Assembly: GCF_039543245.1 (NCBI RefSeq)
Contig: NZ_BAABJJ010000010.1
Span: forward strand, 87,648 to 151,647
Reading direction: 5' to 3'
Origin: Algibacter_G agarivorans
GTDB taxonomy: Bacteria; Bacteroidota; Bacteroidia; Flavobacteriales; Flavobacteriaceae
DNA: 64,000 nucleotides
This document shows positions 8,747-17,926 of this stretch, piece after piece. The notes beneath the pieces are model-generated. The model saw only the letters and a program-made list of their open reading frames with translations, was not told where the DNA came from and did no database searches. The translations under genes and the position numbers were made by a program. How positions within the stretch are numbered: the first letter of the stretch is position 1; every line of letters begins with the position of its first letter.

Positions 8747-9946
8747 ATGTCGAAACCACTTTCTCCTTTTACAAAGCAACAACTTTTACCACTAGAAGAA
8801 ACTCTTGAAATATTTAAGAAAAAAGGAGAATTATTTATAGGCATACCCAAAGAAACGGCTTACCAAGAAAAACGTGTTTGTTTAACACCTGATGCAGTGT
8901 ATGCCATAGTGAGTAACGGACACAGAGTATTACTTGAAGCTGGAGCAGGAAGTAGTGCTAATTATAGCGATAAAGATTATAGCGAAGCTGGGGCAGAAAT
9001 AACAAAAGATACCGCTAAAGTATATTCCTGCCCAATGATTCTTAAAGTTGAGCCACCTACTTTAGAGCAAATAAAGCTTATAAATCCGCAAACTATATTA
9101 ATATCTGCACTACAATTAAAAACGCAATCAAAAAAATATTTTGAAGCATTGGCTTCAAAACGTATCACCGCTTTGGCTTTTGAATTTATCCGTGATTTTG
9201 ATGGAACATACCCAGTTGTAAAATCCCTAAGTGAAATAGCCGGTACTGCTTCAGTCTTAATTGCAGCAGAATTATTATCAGATACCAAAGGCGGTAATGG
9301 TTTAATGTTTGGAAACATAAGTGGTGTGCCTCCACTTGAGATTGTTATATTAGGCGCCGGTACTGTTGGAGAATTTGCAGCAAGAAGTGCTATAGGTTTA
9401 GGTGCTGGAATAAAAATATTTGATAACTCAATTACAAAATTAAGACGTATTCAAACCCATCTTGGTCGCCCGCTTTTTACGTCCACACTTCAACCAAAAA
9501 ATTTAAATAAAGCATTAAAACGCTGTGATGTGGTTATTGGTGCTGTAAGAGGTACGAACAGATCACCTATTGTTGTTTCAGAAACTATGATAGAATCCAT
9601 GAAAAATGGTGCGATTATCATTGATGTTAGTATTGATATGGGAGGCTGTTTTGAGTCTAGTGAAGTTACTACACATAAACAACCAACGTTTGTTAAGCAC
9701 GGTGTGGTACATTATTGCGTTCCAAACATCCCTGCTAGATATCCTCGTACGGCCTCAGTTTCACTCAGCAATATTTTTACACCTTATTTATTAAAAATAG
9801 GCGAAGATGGAGGAATAGAAAATTCTTTGAGATTTGATAGAGGTTTAAAAAATGGATTGTATTTTTACCACGGAATTCTAACAAGTAAACCTGTTGGCGA
9901 ATGGTTCGATTTAAATTACACCGATATTAATTTACTGATATTTTAA
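8747..9946 (+). CDS. ald: Alanine dehydrogenase
   Basis: This 399-residue protein belongs to the alanine dehydrogenase / transhydrogenase-alpha family, which interconverts L-alanine and pyruvate with NAD. The N-terminal signature GIPKETAYQEKRVCLTP carries the substrate-site arginine and lysine. The NAD fold shows ILGAGTVGEFAARSA around residues 200-214, and the family stretch IIDVSIDMGGCFE follows near 291-303. The length fits Flavobacteriaceae orthologues, which have an N-terminal extension of about 30 residues before the first signature. It is followed at 36 nt by a small DUF4258-like gene, the usual order in this family. Confidence 0.93.
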   Translation: MSKPLSPFTKQQLLPLEETLEIFKKKGELFIGIPKETAYQEKRVCLTPDAVYAIVSNGHRVLLEAGAGSSANYSDKDYSEAGAEITKDTAKVYSCPMILKVEPPTLEQIKLINPQTILISALQLKTQSKKYFEALASKRITALAFEFIRDFDGTYPVVKSLSEIAGTASVLIAAELLSDTKGGNGLMFGNISGVPPLEIVILGAGTVGEFAARSAIGLGAGIKIFDNSITKLRRIQTHLGRPLFTSTLQPKNLNKALKRCDVVIGAVRGTNRSPIVVSETMIESMKNGAIIIDVSIDMGGCFESSEVTTHKQPTFVKHGVVHYCVPNIPARYPRTASVSLSNIFTPYLLKIGEDGGIENSLRFDRGLKNGLYFYHGILTSKPVGEWFDLNYTDINLLIF

Positions 9947-9981
9947 TCATCGAAAATTCTGATTTTTTCTAAATACAATAA

Positions 9982-10353
9982 ATGAAACTTATACAACGTA
10001 TTGGCTATTATCTTGGTGGATTTTCTATCGGATTAGTAATTTTGGCATTCTTTTTAAACGGTAAAAAAACGTCTTGCAGTTATGGTCCTGATGCCAGAGT
10101 TTTAAAAAACATCAATTCAAAAAAAATTATTTTCAGTGATCATGTTAGCTCACTTTTAATTAATAAAACCATCGACTCTTCAGAAATACATACTATTTTA
10201 AAAAAAGGCGATATTAATTTCTCTAAAAGTAACACAAGACAAGAACCTTGTGGTATATATTTAGTTGAAGGTGATTTAAATGAAAAAGAAATTGCTTTAA
10301 CTGTTGAAAATTGCGATAGCATTGCCACCATTAGAAATTTTGAGGTAAAATAA
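9982..10353 (+). CDS. DUF4258-like membrane-anchored protein
   Basis: This 123-residue protein has one N-terminal membrane segment (about residues 8-26) and a periplasmic or surface domain with two conserved-looking cysteines (CSYGPDARV near residue 32 and the PCGIYLVEG segment near 90). The domain resembles DUF4258. Its biochemical role is unknown. It lies between ald and the sugar transferase gene with short gaps (35 and 6 nt), so it is probably part of one transcript. Confidence 0.72.
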   Translation: MKLIQRIGYYLGGFSIGLVILAFFLNGKKTSCSYGPDARVLKNINSKKIIFSDHVSSLLINKTIDSSEIHTILKKGDINFSKSNTRQEPCGIYLVEGDLNEKEIALTVENCDSIATIRNFEVK

Positions 10354-10359
10354 AAAACA

Positions 10360-11055
10360 ATGGCTAAGCGCAGTTTTGATGTTGTTTTTTCTATAATTGG
10401 GCTATTGCTCCTTTCCCCTGTTCTACTTTTAATAGCTATACTAATAAAATTAGACTCCAGAGGCCCTGTTTTTTTTATTCAAGGTCGTGTTGGCAAAAAC
10501 AATAAAGATTTCAATATTTTTAAGTTTAGAACCATGCGTGTCAAATCTGACACCAAAGGATTGCTTACTTTAGGTAATAATGACTCAAGGATTACAAAAA
10601 TCGGTTATTTTTTGAGGCGATATAAAATTGATGAGTTCCCGCAACTTATAAATATTTTAAAAGGCGATATGAGTTTTGTTGGTCCTAGACCAGAATTGAG
10701 ATATTATGTAAACTTCTATAATGAAGATGATATGAGAATATTTCAAGTAAGACCTGGTATTACAGGACTTGCTTCATTAAAGTACAGAAATGAGGTTGAA
10801 CTTTTAAAAGCCGCAAAAGATCCTGATACGTTTTTCATAAAAACAATTATTCCTGATAAATTGAAATTCAATAAAGCATACATTAAAAGAAGAAACTTCT
10901 TTTTTGATTTAAAACTTATATGCATTACTGTTATTAAAGTGATAACCAGTAGTTTACGCTATTTTAAATTCCTGTTTGGTGTCATTCATAATTATTCATA
11001 CTTTGTAATTGCAATTCGCCCTTTAAAACATGCGTTTTACCGAAGCCCTAAATGA
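10360..11055 (+). CDS. Undecaprenyl-phosphate sugar phosphotransferase (bacterial sugar transferase family)
   Basis: This 231-residue short-type polyprenyl-phosphate phosphoglycosyltransferase moves a sugar-1-phosphate from UDP-sugar to undecaprenyl phosphate at the inner membrane. One N-terminal hydrophobic re-entrant helix (about 8-27) is followed by the FKFRTM motif, the acidic catalytic KIDEFPQL region, GDMSFVGPRPEL and RPGITGLASL. Unlike PglC it has a C-terminal extension with a second hydrophobic segment near residues 183-205. It overlaps the next gene by 4 nt (ATGA), so the pair is translationally coupled. It is one of two such initiating enzymes in the window; the other is at 60,839. 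Confidence 0.9.
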   Translation: MAKRSFDVVFSIIGLLLLSPVLLLIAILIKLDSRGPVFFIQGRVGKNNKDFNIFKFRTMRVKSDTKGLLTLGNNDSRITKIGYFLRRYKIDEFPQLINILKGDMSFVGPRPELRYYVNFYNEDDMRIFQVRPGITGLASLKYRNEVELLKAAKDPDTFFIKTIIPDKLKFNKAYIKRRNFFFDLKLICITVIKVITSSLRYFKFLFGVIHNYSYFVIAIRPLKHAFYRSPK

Positions 11056-12122
11056 ATAAATCAACCTCCAATCATATAGACCAACTATTACTTGATTCTG
11101 ATATATTTTCGACGAAAAGAAAATTAAAAGATTACTCACATAATTTTGATTATTCCGATGAAACAATTTTAATTACCGGAGCAGCTGGTTCTATTGGAAG
11201 CGAACTTTCAAAACAATTGGTACATAGTAACTTTAAAAAAATTATACTAGTTGATGTTGCAGAATCTCCCTTATACCATCTCATAAAAGAATTGGAATTT
11301 GAAGACACTAAACATGTAGATTTTAAAATTCTAAATATTACAGATGAAGAATCTATAACATATCTTTTTAAAACTTATAAACCTACATTAATTTTCCATA
11401 CAGCTGCTTACAAACATGTCCCTTTAATGGAGCAAAACGCATATGAAGCTGTTAAACTAAATATTTTAGGAACTAAATTATTAGCCGATTTATCTATTGA
11501 ACACGGCGCAAAAAAGTTTATTTTTATTTCAACTGATAAAGCGGTAAACCCTATAAGTGTTATGGGGATGTCCAAAAGAATAGCTGAAAATCACTTAAAT
11601 TATTTAAACACAAAAAGTGACACCTTATTTTTAACAACACGATTTGGAAATATACTAGGTTCTAATGGTTCTGTAGTCCCACTTTTCAAAAAACAAATAG
11701 AATCTGGTCAATCAATAACCATAACAGATAAATCCATTTCTAGATATTTTATTTGCAAGCGTAAAGCTTGCCATTTAATTTTAAAAATCGCGACATTTAG
11801 CAACCCCAAGAGTCATGTTTTTACTTTTAATATGGGAGAGCCCATTAAAATAATTCATTTAGCTAAAAGACTTCTTTCGTTTTATCAAAACGATAAAGAC
11901 CATGTTAAAATCCATTTTATTGGGTTACGATCAGGCGAAAAACTCCATGAAGATATTGTTTCTTCTAATGAAAGTTTAACACCAACTGAACACCAAGATA
12001 TTTTACTTGTAAAACAAAAGAACTATCCAGAACTAAGAAAAATAGATTTTATTGAATTATTAAACGTTACACCATTTATGTCAAATCCAGAAATTAAATC
12101 CATCTTAAAAAATCACTTGTAA
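11052..12122 (+). CDS. Soluble FlaA1/CapD-type nucleotide-sugar dehydratase/epimerase
   Basis: This 356-residue short-chain dehydrogenase is homologous to the C-terminal half of the membrane-bound dehydratase at 17,927-19,879. It has the NAD motif ITGAAGSIGSE near residue 42, HTAAYKHVPLME, and the catalytic STDKAVNPISVMGMSKR block. It lacks the four N-terminal membrane helices of the long form. The RFFMTIPEASQLVL block of the long paralogue is replaced by RYFICKRKACHLIL, so the usually conserved TIPEA stretch is lost. Probable role: 4,6-dehydration of a UDP-N-acetylhexosamine feeding the coupled sugar transferase; substrate not proven. Confidence 0.85.
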   Translation: MNKSTSNHIDQLLLDSDIFSTKRKLKDYSHNFDYSDETILITGAAGSIGSELSKQLVHSNFKKIILVDVAESPLYHLIKELEFEDTKHVDFKILNITDEESITYLFKTYKPTLIFHTAAYKHVPLMEQNAYEAVKLNILGTKLLADLSIEHGAKKFIFISTDKAVNPISVMGMSKRIAENHLNYLNTKSDTLFLTTRFGNILGSNGSVVPLFKKQIESGQSITITDKSISRYFICKRKACHLILKIATFSNPKSHVFTFNMGEPIKIIHLAKRLLSFYQNDKDHVKIHFIGLRSGEKLHEDIVSSNESLTPTEHQDILLVKQKNYPELRKIDFIELLNVTPFMSNPEIKSILKNHL

Positions 12123-12185
12123 CCTGTATTCGATAAAAAAACTCCATTTTTAGGATAAAAATCAACAAAATAGATGGTTGTTACC

Positions 12186-12208
12186 TTGAGCCCTTCGACT
12201 GCGCTCAA
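12186..12208. repeat. Small palindromic intergenic element (TTGAGC ... GCTCAA)
   Basis: A 6-bp inverted repeat with an 11-nt loop lies between the convergent dehydratase and proline dehydrogenase genes, within GC-richer text (CCCTTCGACTGCG). Similar CTTCGACTGCGCTCA strings are familiar as dispersed intergenic repeats in flavobacterial genomes. Only one copy is visible in this window. Confidence 0.35.
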
Positions 12209-12287
12209 CCTGACATCGAAACATAAGTCAATGATTTACATTAGATTATCTTTTGGCTTACGTTAAACTCAGGTTTGTAGACACCAA

Positions 12288-13460
12288 CTAAATTTTCCTT
12301 CGTTTTTTTTCCTTTTTTATTAGTGCTAATTCCCTTCCCGTTTGTCCTGCAACCGATGTGTTTTCTTCTGCTCTTCTTATCAAATAAGGCATCACGTCCT
12401 TAACGGGTCCAAAAGGAACATATTTAGCTACATTGTACCCTTTATTAGCCAAATTAAAGCTAATATGATCGCTCATACCATATAATTGACCAAACCAAAC
12501 ACGTGGATCGTTGTTTTTCAAACCTTTTGCTTCCATGAGCTGCATTAACAAATAAGAACTATCCTCATTGTGCGTCCCGGCAAATAACCACATGCCATCT
12601 AAATTATCCATCATATATTTTAAACCGTTATTAAAATTTTGGTCGGTAGCAAATTTACTTTCACAAATAGGCGACTCATAGCCTTTTTCCTGTGCTCTTT
12701 CATTTTCCTTTTCCAAATAAGCGCCACGAACCAATTTAAAGCCAAGAAAATAATTACCGGCTTTTGCCTTTTGATGCTCTTTTTCTAGAAATGCTAGCCT
12801 ATCATGCCTATACATTTGTAACGTATTATAAACAATTGGTTTTTCAGTATTATATTTTTCCATTAAATGGGTTATAAGTGCATCGGTCGCATCTTGCATC
12901 CAACTCTCTTCTGCATCAATTAAAACCGCTACATCATTAGCTTTAGCCTTTTTACACACGATATCAAATCGATCTAAAACTCTAGCCCATTCTTCTTCTT
13001 CATTTTTGCTTAAAGCTTTCCCACTACTTATTTTTTCGTATAAATAAAACCGTCCAAAACCACTTGGCTTAAAAACAGCAATTGGAATAGCATCAATGGT
13101 TTTAGCAAAATCAATTATTTTTAGAACTTTATCTCTGGCAGCATCGAATTCTTTTTCATTTTCTTTACCTTCAACTGAGTAATCTAAAACTGAGCTTACC
13201 CCTTTACTATACATGTTATCAATTACAGTTAGGCAATCTTCTTCATTAACACCTCCACAAAAATGATCAAAAACCGTAGATCTAATAAGCCCTTCTATTG
13301 GTAAATGTGCTTTAATTGCAAAGTTTGTGGCTGCAGTACCAATTCTTACCAATGGCTCAATAGAAATCATTTTAAATAAAAAATAGGCGCGTTCTAGCTC
13401 GGAATCACTTTTTAATGAAAAAGCAATTTCTGTATTATCAAATATTAAATCTGTATTCAT
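12288..13460 (-). CDS. Proline dehydrogenase (monofunctional)
   Basis: This 390-residue FAD-dependent (beta/alpha)8-barrel enzyme oxidises L-proline to pyrroline-5-carboxylate. The C-terminal KLVRGAYLEKE motif and the ARRAEENTS-like C-terminal stretch (read here as RRAEENTSVAGQ) are the proline-site marks, and the LIDAEESW and FGQLYGMSDHISF segments are typical. It is a stand-alone PRODH without the P5C dehydrogenase domain of PutA, as usual in Bacteroidota. It is convergent with the dehydratase gene and divergent from aroB, with 93 nt between the starts. Confidence 0.93.
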   Translation of the reverse strand: MNTDLIFDNTEIAFSLKSDSELERAYFLFKMISIEPLVRIGTAATNFAIKAHLPIEGLIRSTVFDHFCGGVNEEDCLTVIDNMYSKGVSSVLDYSVEGKENEKEFDAARDKVLKIIDFAKTIDAIPIAVFKPSGFGRFYLYEKISSGKALSKNEEEEWARVLDRFDIVCKKAKANDVAVLIDAEESWMQDATDALITHLMEKYNTEKPIVYNTLQMYRHDRLAFLEKEHQKAKAGNYFLGFKLVRGAYLEKENERAQEKGYESPICESKFATDQNFNNGLKYMMDNLDGMWLFAGTHNEDSSYLLMQLMEAKGLKNNDPRVWFGQLYGMSDHISFNLANKGYNVAKYVPFGPVKDVMPYLIRRAEENTSVAGQTGRELALIKKEKKRRKI

Positions 13461-13553
13461 TTAATAAAAGTTTTATTAAAGATAATTATAGCTAAGTTAC
13501 CATTTTATATAAAATCTCCTTAATTTCACAGCCTTAAAAAACAACAATTATTT

Positions 13554-14621
13554 ATGGATTCCATTACGGCAAATGATAGTGTCATTCATTTCAATGACAA
13601 CTGTTATCCTTCTTTAAACAAGCATCTTAAGGAAAATAATTTTTCTAAAATTTTTATTTTAGTTGATGAAAATACACACCAACATTGTTTGCCATTTTTC
13701 TTAGAAAAGTTAGAAACGCATGTTGCTATTGAAATCATTGAAATTGAATCGGGCGAAATAAACAAAACCATAGATACTTGTGTTGGGGTTTGGAATACGC
13801 TTTCTGAATTGGATGCAGACCGAAAAAGTTTGATGATAAACATTGGCGGTGGCGTTATAACCGATTTAGGCGGTTTTGTGGCCTGTACCTTTAAGCGTGG
13901 CATTGCTTACATTAACGTACCTACTACCCTACTTTCAATGGTCGATGCATCTGTAGGTGGAAAAACCGGTGTTGATTTAGGTCATTTAAAAAACCAAATT
14001 GGTGTTATTAGCAATCCCAATTTAGTACTTATTGACACACAATTTTTAGATACGCTAGATACAAACCAAATGCGCTCTGGATTAGCAGAAATGCTTAAAC
14101 ATGGCCTGATTACAGGAGAAGGTTATTGGAATAAATTTCAAAATTTATCAAAACTGAATCTTGACGATTTAGATGAGCTAATACATGAATCTGTTATTAT
14201 AAAAAGAAATGTAGTCGAAGAAGATCCTTTTGAAAATGGGCTACGAAAAACTTTAAATTTTGGGCATACGCTAGGACACGCCATTGAATCTTATTTTTTA
14301 AGTAATGAAAATAAAACGACATTGTTACACGGTGAAGCTATTATTGTTGGAATGATTTTGGCTTGCTATATTTCTACTGAATTAACTGGTTTCCCTGAGC
14401 AAACTACAAAAGATATAAAGAAACTATTTATGAGTTATTATGGTAAAGTAACTATAGATAAAAGTGAATATGCCACTATAATTAATTTACTTAAATACGA
14501 TAAGAAAAATAATCATGGAAATATTAATTTTGTGCTTTTGGAATCGATTGGAAACCCGGAAATTGATTGCATTGTTGATGAAAAAATCATTATAGATGCT
14601 TTTGATTTTTACAATAATTAA
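13554..14621 (+). CDS. aroB: 3-dehydroquinate synthase
   Basis: This 355-residue enzyme of the shikimate pathway cyclises DAHP to 3-dehydroquinate using NAD and a divalent metal. Signature segments are GGGVITDLGGFVA, NVPTTLLSMVDASVGGKTG (substrate lysine), the metal ligands in NFGHTLGHAIE and LLHGEAI, and RKTLNFGH. Length and motifs are complete. It is followed by a strong bidirectional terminator, which isolates it from the capsule operon converging from the other side. Confidence 0.96.
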   Translation: MDSITANDSVIHFNDNCYPSLNKHLKENNFSKIFILVDENTHQHCLPFFLEKLETHVAIEIIEIESGEINKTIDTCVGVWNTLSELDADRKSLMINIGGGVITDLGGFVACTFKRGIAYINVPTTLLSMVDASVGGKTGVDLGHLKNQIGVISNPNLVLIDTQFLDTLDTNQMRSGLAEMLKHGLITGEGYWNKFQNLSKLNLDDLDELIHESVIIKRNVVEEDPFENGLRKTLNFGHTLGHAIESYFLSNENKTTLLHGEAIIVGMILACYISTELTGFPEQTTKDIKKLFMSYYGKVTIDKSEYATIINLLKYDKKNNHGNINFVLLESIGNPEIDCIVDEKIIIDAFDFYNN

Positions 14622-14635
14622 TGATTCAACACAAC

Positions 14636-14679
14636 ATAATACTAAAAAAAGCTTCTTACGAAGCTTTTTTTAGTATTAT
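14636..14679. terminator. Bidirectional intrinsic terminator
   Basis: A perfect 20-bp stem (14,636-14,655 paired with 14,660-14,679) around a TTAC loop has a GAAGC core and runs of seven A and seven T in the stem. It sits between the convergent aroB and wzc stop codons and would work in both directions. Confidence 0.92.
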
Positions 14680-14692
14680 GAATTTATTTGGA

Positions 14693-17059
14693 TTATGATT
14701 TTATAATTCTGCTAAATAACCCTTTCTTTTTTTGCTTACCATAATAACCATACTTAGCACCATAACCAAAGTTCGATTGTTTAACATCGTTAACAATAAG
14801 CATCATATTATTCAGTTTGTTTTCTGCATGTAACTCTTTTGCAAAATTTAGTATTTTCTTTTCTGTACGATCTGCTCTTGTTACAAAAAGCGTATGTCCT
14901 GAAAATTGACTAATTAATAATGTATCAGTAACAAGCATCGCAGGTGCCGTATCAACGATAACATAGTCATAATCTTCTGAAACTTTGTCAAATAAATCTT
15001 TTACCCTATCACCCATCAACAGTTCTGCAGGATTAGGTGGTACTTTACCTGAAAGCAAAATATCTAGGCTGATATCATTTATTTCATAGTCATTGATAGT
15101 TTCTGAAATTTTAACAGATTTATCAGCCAAATATTCAGTAAATCCAATTTTTAAAAGTGCTTTATCATTTTTCTTTTTAAATGCTGAATAAATTTGAGGG
15201 TTTCTGATATCTGCACCAACTAACAAAACTTTTTTACCTGTATTGGCTATAGTAAGCGCTACATTTAGACTGACAAAAGATTTACCCTCACCGTTTATGG
15301 TTGACGTCACGAAAACGACGTTATTATAGTTTTCAACGTCTCTACTACGTCTAATATAATCAAAGTTTGTTCTAATAATTCTGAAAGATTCTGATAAAAT
15401 TGATCTATCATTTCGCTCAATTAAATGTTTGTCATTTCCTGACAATCTCGGTACTTCTCCTAAAACAGTAATATTTTTAATTACATTTTCTAAATCTTCT
15501 TTATTGTGAATTTTAGTATCCAACAGGTCTTTAAAATAAAAAAAGGCAAAAGGTATGCAACACCCAATAATTATTGAAGTAAAGTAAGTTATAGTTTGAT
15601 TGGGTGATACTGCTATGTTGGTCGAATTTGCCTCATCTACTATTTTTGCATTTGGAGATGTAGATATTAAAGAAATAGTAGCTTCTTCTCTTTTTTGTAA
15701 AAGATATAGATATAATGATTCTTTTATGCCTTGCTCACGCTGAATATCTCTAGACTTTCTCACTTGTCCGGGTACAGCATATATTTTAGAACTAATTTTA
15801 GCTGATTGATTTTCTAGACTTCTAATTTGAAGACTAGCAGATTCTGCTGAATTATCCAATCCCTCACGAAGACTGTTTTTTAATGCAAGTAATTGTTGAT
15901 CTAAATTAACAATTATTGGGTTTTTTTCATTCGAACTTTTTAAAAGTCTATTTCGATTATCTAATAATTCATTGTATTTGTTTGCAATTGAATTAACAGA
16001 ACCATTTGTTAAACCTATATTAGCAGGTACTCTTCCGAAAGAATCATCATCTAGTTGATTCTTCATAAAATTTATTTTATTATATTCAGTACGTGCAATG
16101 GCTAAATCTTGTTCAGTTTGAGCATTTGTTTTTAAATATAAATTGGCTTCTGAAGTAATGTCAGTAAGCTTATTACCCGTTTTAAATTGCTCTATCTCAT
16201 CATCAACTTTACCTAAATCAGACGCTATCAAATCTATTCTCTTATTAATAAATTCTGCTGTATTATTAGATTTAGCACTCTTTTCTTCTATAGATGTCCT
16301 GTTATATTCTTCAACTAGCATATCTAATACGCCTTTTGCTTTAGCAATTACGTTATCATTTAGGGATAAATTTAATACTTTAGAAAATTCACCAGCTTGT
16401 TTAATTTTAACAGCATTTCTGTAAATTTCAGCTACTTTATCAACTGGTCTAATTTGAACGTAAATAGTTTGACCAATATAGCTAGATATGTTATTGGTAT
16501 TTGGAGTTATTAAAATATCACCTATTGGGGTATCAATATTTTTTCCAAAAGACCCCTTCTTTGTAATCTCTTCCTCCTCTTCAGTTAAACGAATAAAATT
16601 GAAAGTAGTTTCTGAAATTATATAAAGACTAAAACTTAATTTAGACTCATCAACCAAAGTATCAGATACTAGGAAATTAATTGTAATTGGCGCTTTTTTG
16701 AGTGGGAAATACTCAGTATTATGAATTCGTCCTTTAGCAAAAATTTTTTTATTTAAATCTAATTTCTTAACAACGCCTTTCATCAACTTTCGTGATTTCA
16801 ATACTTCTATTTCGTCTTCAACTTTTTTACTATCGGTGTTAGGGATTTTGCCTAAATCTTTAAGTAATTCTTCAGCTGGGTTAGACACACCTCCATCATC
16901 TACTAACATTATTTTCGCATAAGCATTGTACTCAGGCGCTGTATATCTTAATTTGAAAAAAGCTAATCCAATACATAGAATACAACTTAAAACAAACCAC
17001 TTCCATTGTTTTAAATATCTTATTATAACTTTTTTAAAATCTATATTATTATTATTCAT
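14693..17059 (-). CDS. wzc: Wzc-like polysaccharide co-polymerase / tyrosine autokinase
   Basis: This 788-residue inner-membrane protein controls polymer length and export. Membrane segments lie near residues 17-33 and 485-505, flanking a long periplasmic Wzz-like domain with coiled-coil (about 245-430). The cytoplasmic BY-kinase domain has Walker A in TSTINGEGKSFVS, an A' motif LLVGADIRNPQ and Walker B in YVIVDTAPAML. The C-terminus carries a tyrosine cluster (FGYGAKYGYYGK) that would be autophosphorylated. It is the last gene of a four-gene minus-strand operon (DegT-CapD-wza-wzc), 48 nt behind wza. Confidence 0.95.
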   Translation of the reverse strand: MNNNNIDFKKVIIRYLKQWKWFVLSCILCIGLAFFKLRYTAPEYNAYAKIMLVDDGGVSNPAEELLKDLGKIPNTDSKKVEDEIEVLKSRKLMKGVVKKLDLNKKIFAKGRIHNTEYFPLKKAPITINFLVSDTLVDESKLSFSLYIISETTFNFIRLTEEEEEITKKGSFGKNIDTPIGDILITPNTNNISSYIGQTIYVQIRPVDKVAEIYRNAVKIKQAGEFSKVLNLSLNDNVIAKAKGVLDMLVEEYNRTSIEEKSAKSNNTAEFINKRIDLIASDLGKVDDEIEQFKTGNKLTDITSEANLYLKTNAQTEQDLAIARTEYNKINFMKNQLDDDSFGRVPANIGLTNGSVNSIANKYNELLDNRNRLLKSSNEKNPIIVNLDQQLLALKNSLREGLDNSAESASLQIRSLENQSAKISSKIYAVPGQVRKSRDIQREQGIKESLYLYLLQKREEATISLISTSPNAKIVDEANSTNIAVSPNQTITYFTSIIIGCCIPFAFFYFKDLLDTKIHNKEDLENVIKNITVLGEVPRLSGNDKHLIERNDRSILSESFRIIRTNFDYIRRSRDVENYNNVVFVTSTINGEGKSFVSLNVALTIANTGKKVLLVGADIRNPQIYSAFKKKNDKALLKIGFTEYLADKSVKISETINDYEINDISLDILLSGKVPPNPAELLMGDRVKDLFDKVSEDYDYVIVDTAPAMLVTDTLLISQFSGHTLFVTRADRTEKKILNFAKELHAENKLNNMMLIVNDVKQSNFGYGAKYGYYGKQKKKGLFSRIIKS

Positions 17060-17107
17060 TAATTTAAGCTTTAGGTTAGAACTTATAAATTATTTATAGA
17101 AAGAAAA

Positions 17108-17881
17108 TTAATTTCTTGTTACGAATATTAAAGCTGTAGTTATTAAAAAAGATGAGATACTAATAATTGTTCCAATTCTAGTATCGCCAGATGCGCTACT
17201 TCTAGCCGAGTTATTCGGTTCAATATAAACAATATCGTTTTGAGTTAAATAATATACTGGAGAATTAAATAACTCTTTATTAGTTAAATCTACTCTTGTA
17301 TAGGTTTTTGTTCCATTAAAATCTCTAACAACCAGTATGTTTTCTCTTTTCCCTTTAATGTTTAAATCTCCAGCTAATGCTAATGCTTCAAGGATTGTAA
17401 TTCTTTCACCTGAAACATCATATCTGCCAGGTGAATTGACTTCTCCTATAATAGAAATTCTAAAATTTAGAATTCGTATATTAACTATAGGATCTTTTAA
17501 ATAATCCGAGAGTTTTTCTTTAAATAATAATTTTGCTTCTTCGACAGTTAAACCAAGTAGCTTAACCTTACCTAAGACAGGGTAGTCTATATTACCATCA
17601 ATGTCAACTAAATAATCAATAAGTTGTGGGTTTGAATTTTGATTACCACCAATATACAAATTAAAAGGAGCTACCGCTTCTATATCAAAAGTTGAAACGA
17701 ATATACTAACGATATCATTGACTTTGAATTTAGGAGCAAATGTATCAGTATCAACAATAGTTTCAAAATCTTTTGCATTCTGAAAGTATACAACTTCTTT
17801 TTTAGTAACACATGATGACAATGAAAGTAATAAAACTATACAAGGTAATGTAAGCTTCGTTTTAATATAATTAAATATCAT
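17108..17881 (-). CDS. wza: Wza-like polysaccharide export lipoprotein
   Basis: This 257-residue protein has a type II signal peptide with lipobox LSSC (cysteine near residue 24), a polysaccharide-export (Poly_export) domain with the VNDIVSIFVST start, and an SLBB-type segment around IIGEVNSPGRYDVSGERIT. A hydrophobic C-terminal helix (about 235-253) would form the outer-membrane pore part. With Wzc it should form the trans-envelope conduit. It is a short Bacteroidota form compared with the roughly 380-residue enterobacterial Wza. Neighbours lie 48 nt (wzc) and 45 nt (CapD) away on the same strand. Confidence 0.93.
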   Translation of the reverse strand: MIFNYIKTKLTLPCIVLLLSLSSCVTKKEVVYFQNAKDFETIVDTDTFAPKFKVNDIVSIFVSTFDIEAVAPFNLYIGGNQNSNPQLIDYLVDIDGNIDYPVLGKVKLLGLTVEEAKLLFKEKLSDYLKDPIVNIRILNFRISIIGEVNSPGRYDVSGERITILEALALAGDLNIKGKRENILVVRDFNGTKTYTRVDLTNKELFNSPVYYLTQNDIVYIEPNNSARSSASGDTRIGTIISISSFLITTALIFVTRN

Positions 17882-17926
17882 TATATAAGGATTTGGGGAG
17901 TAAATTACGAGATTTTCAGATAAAAC

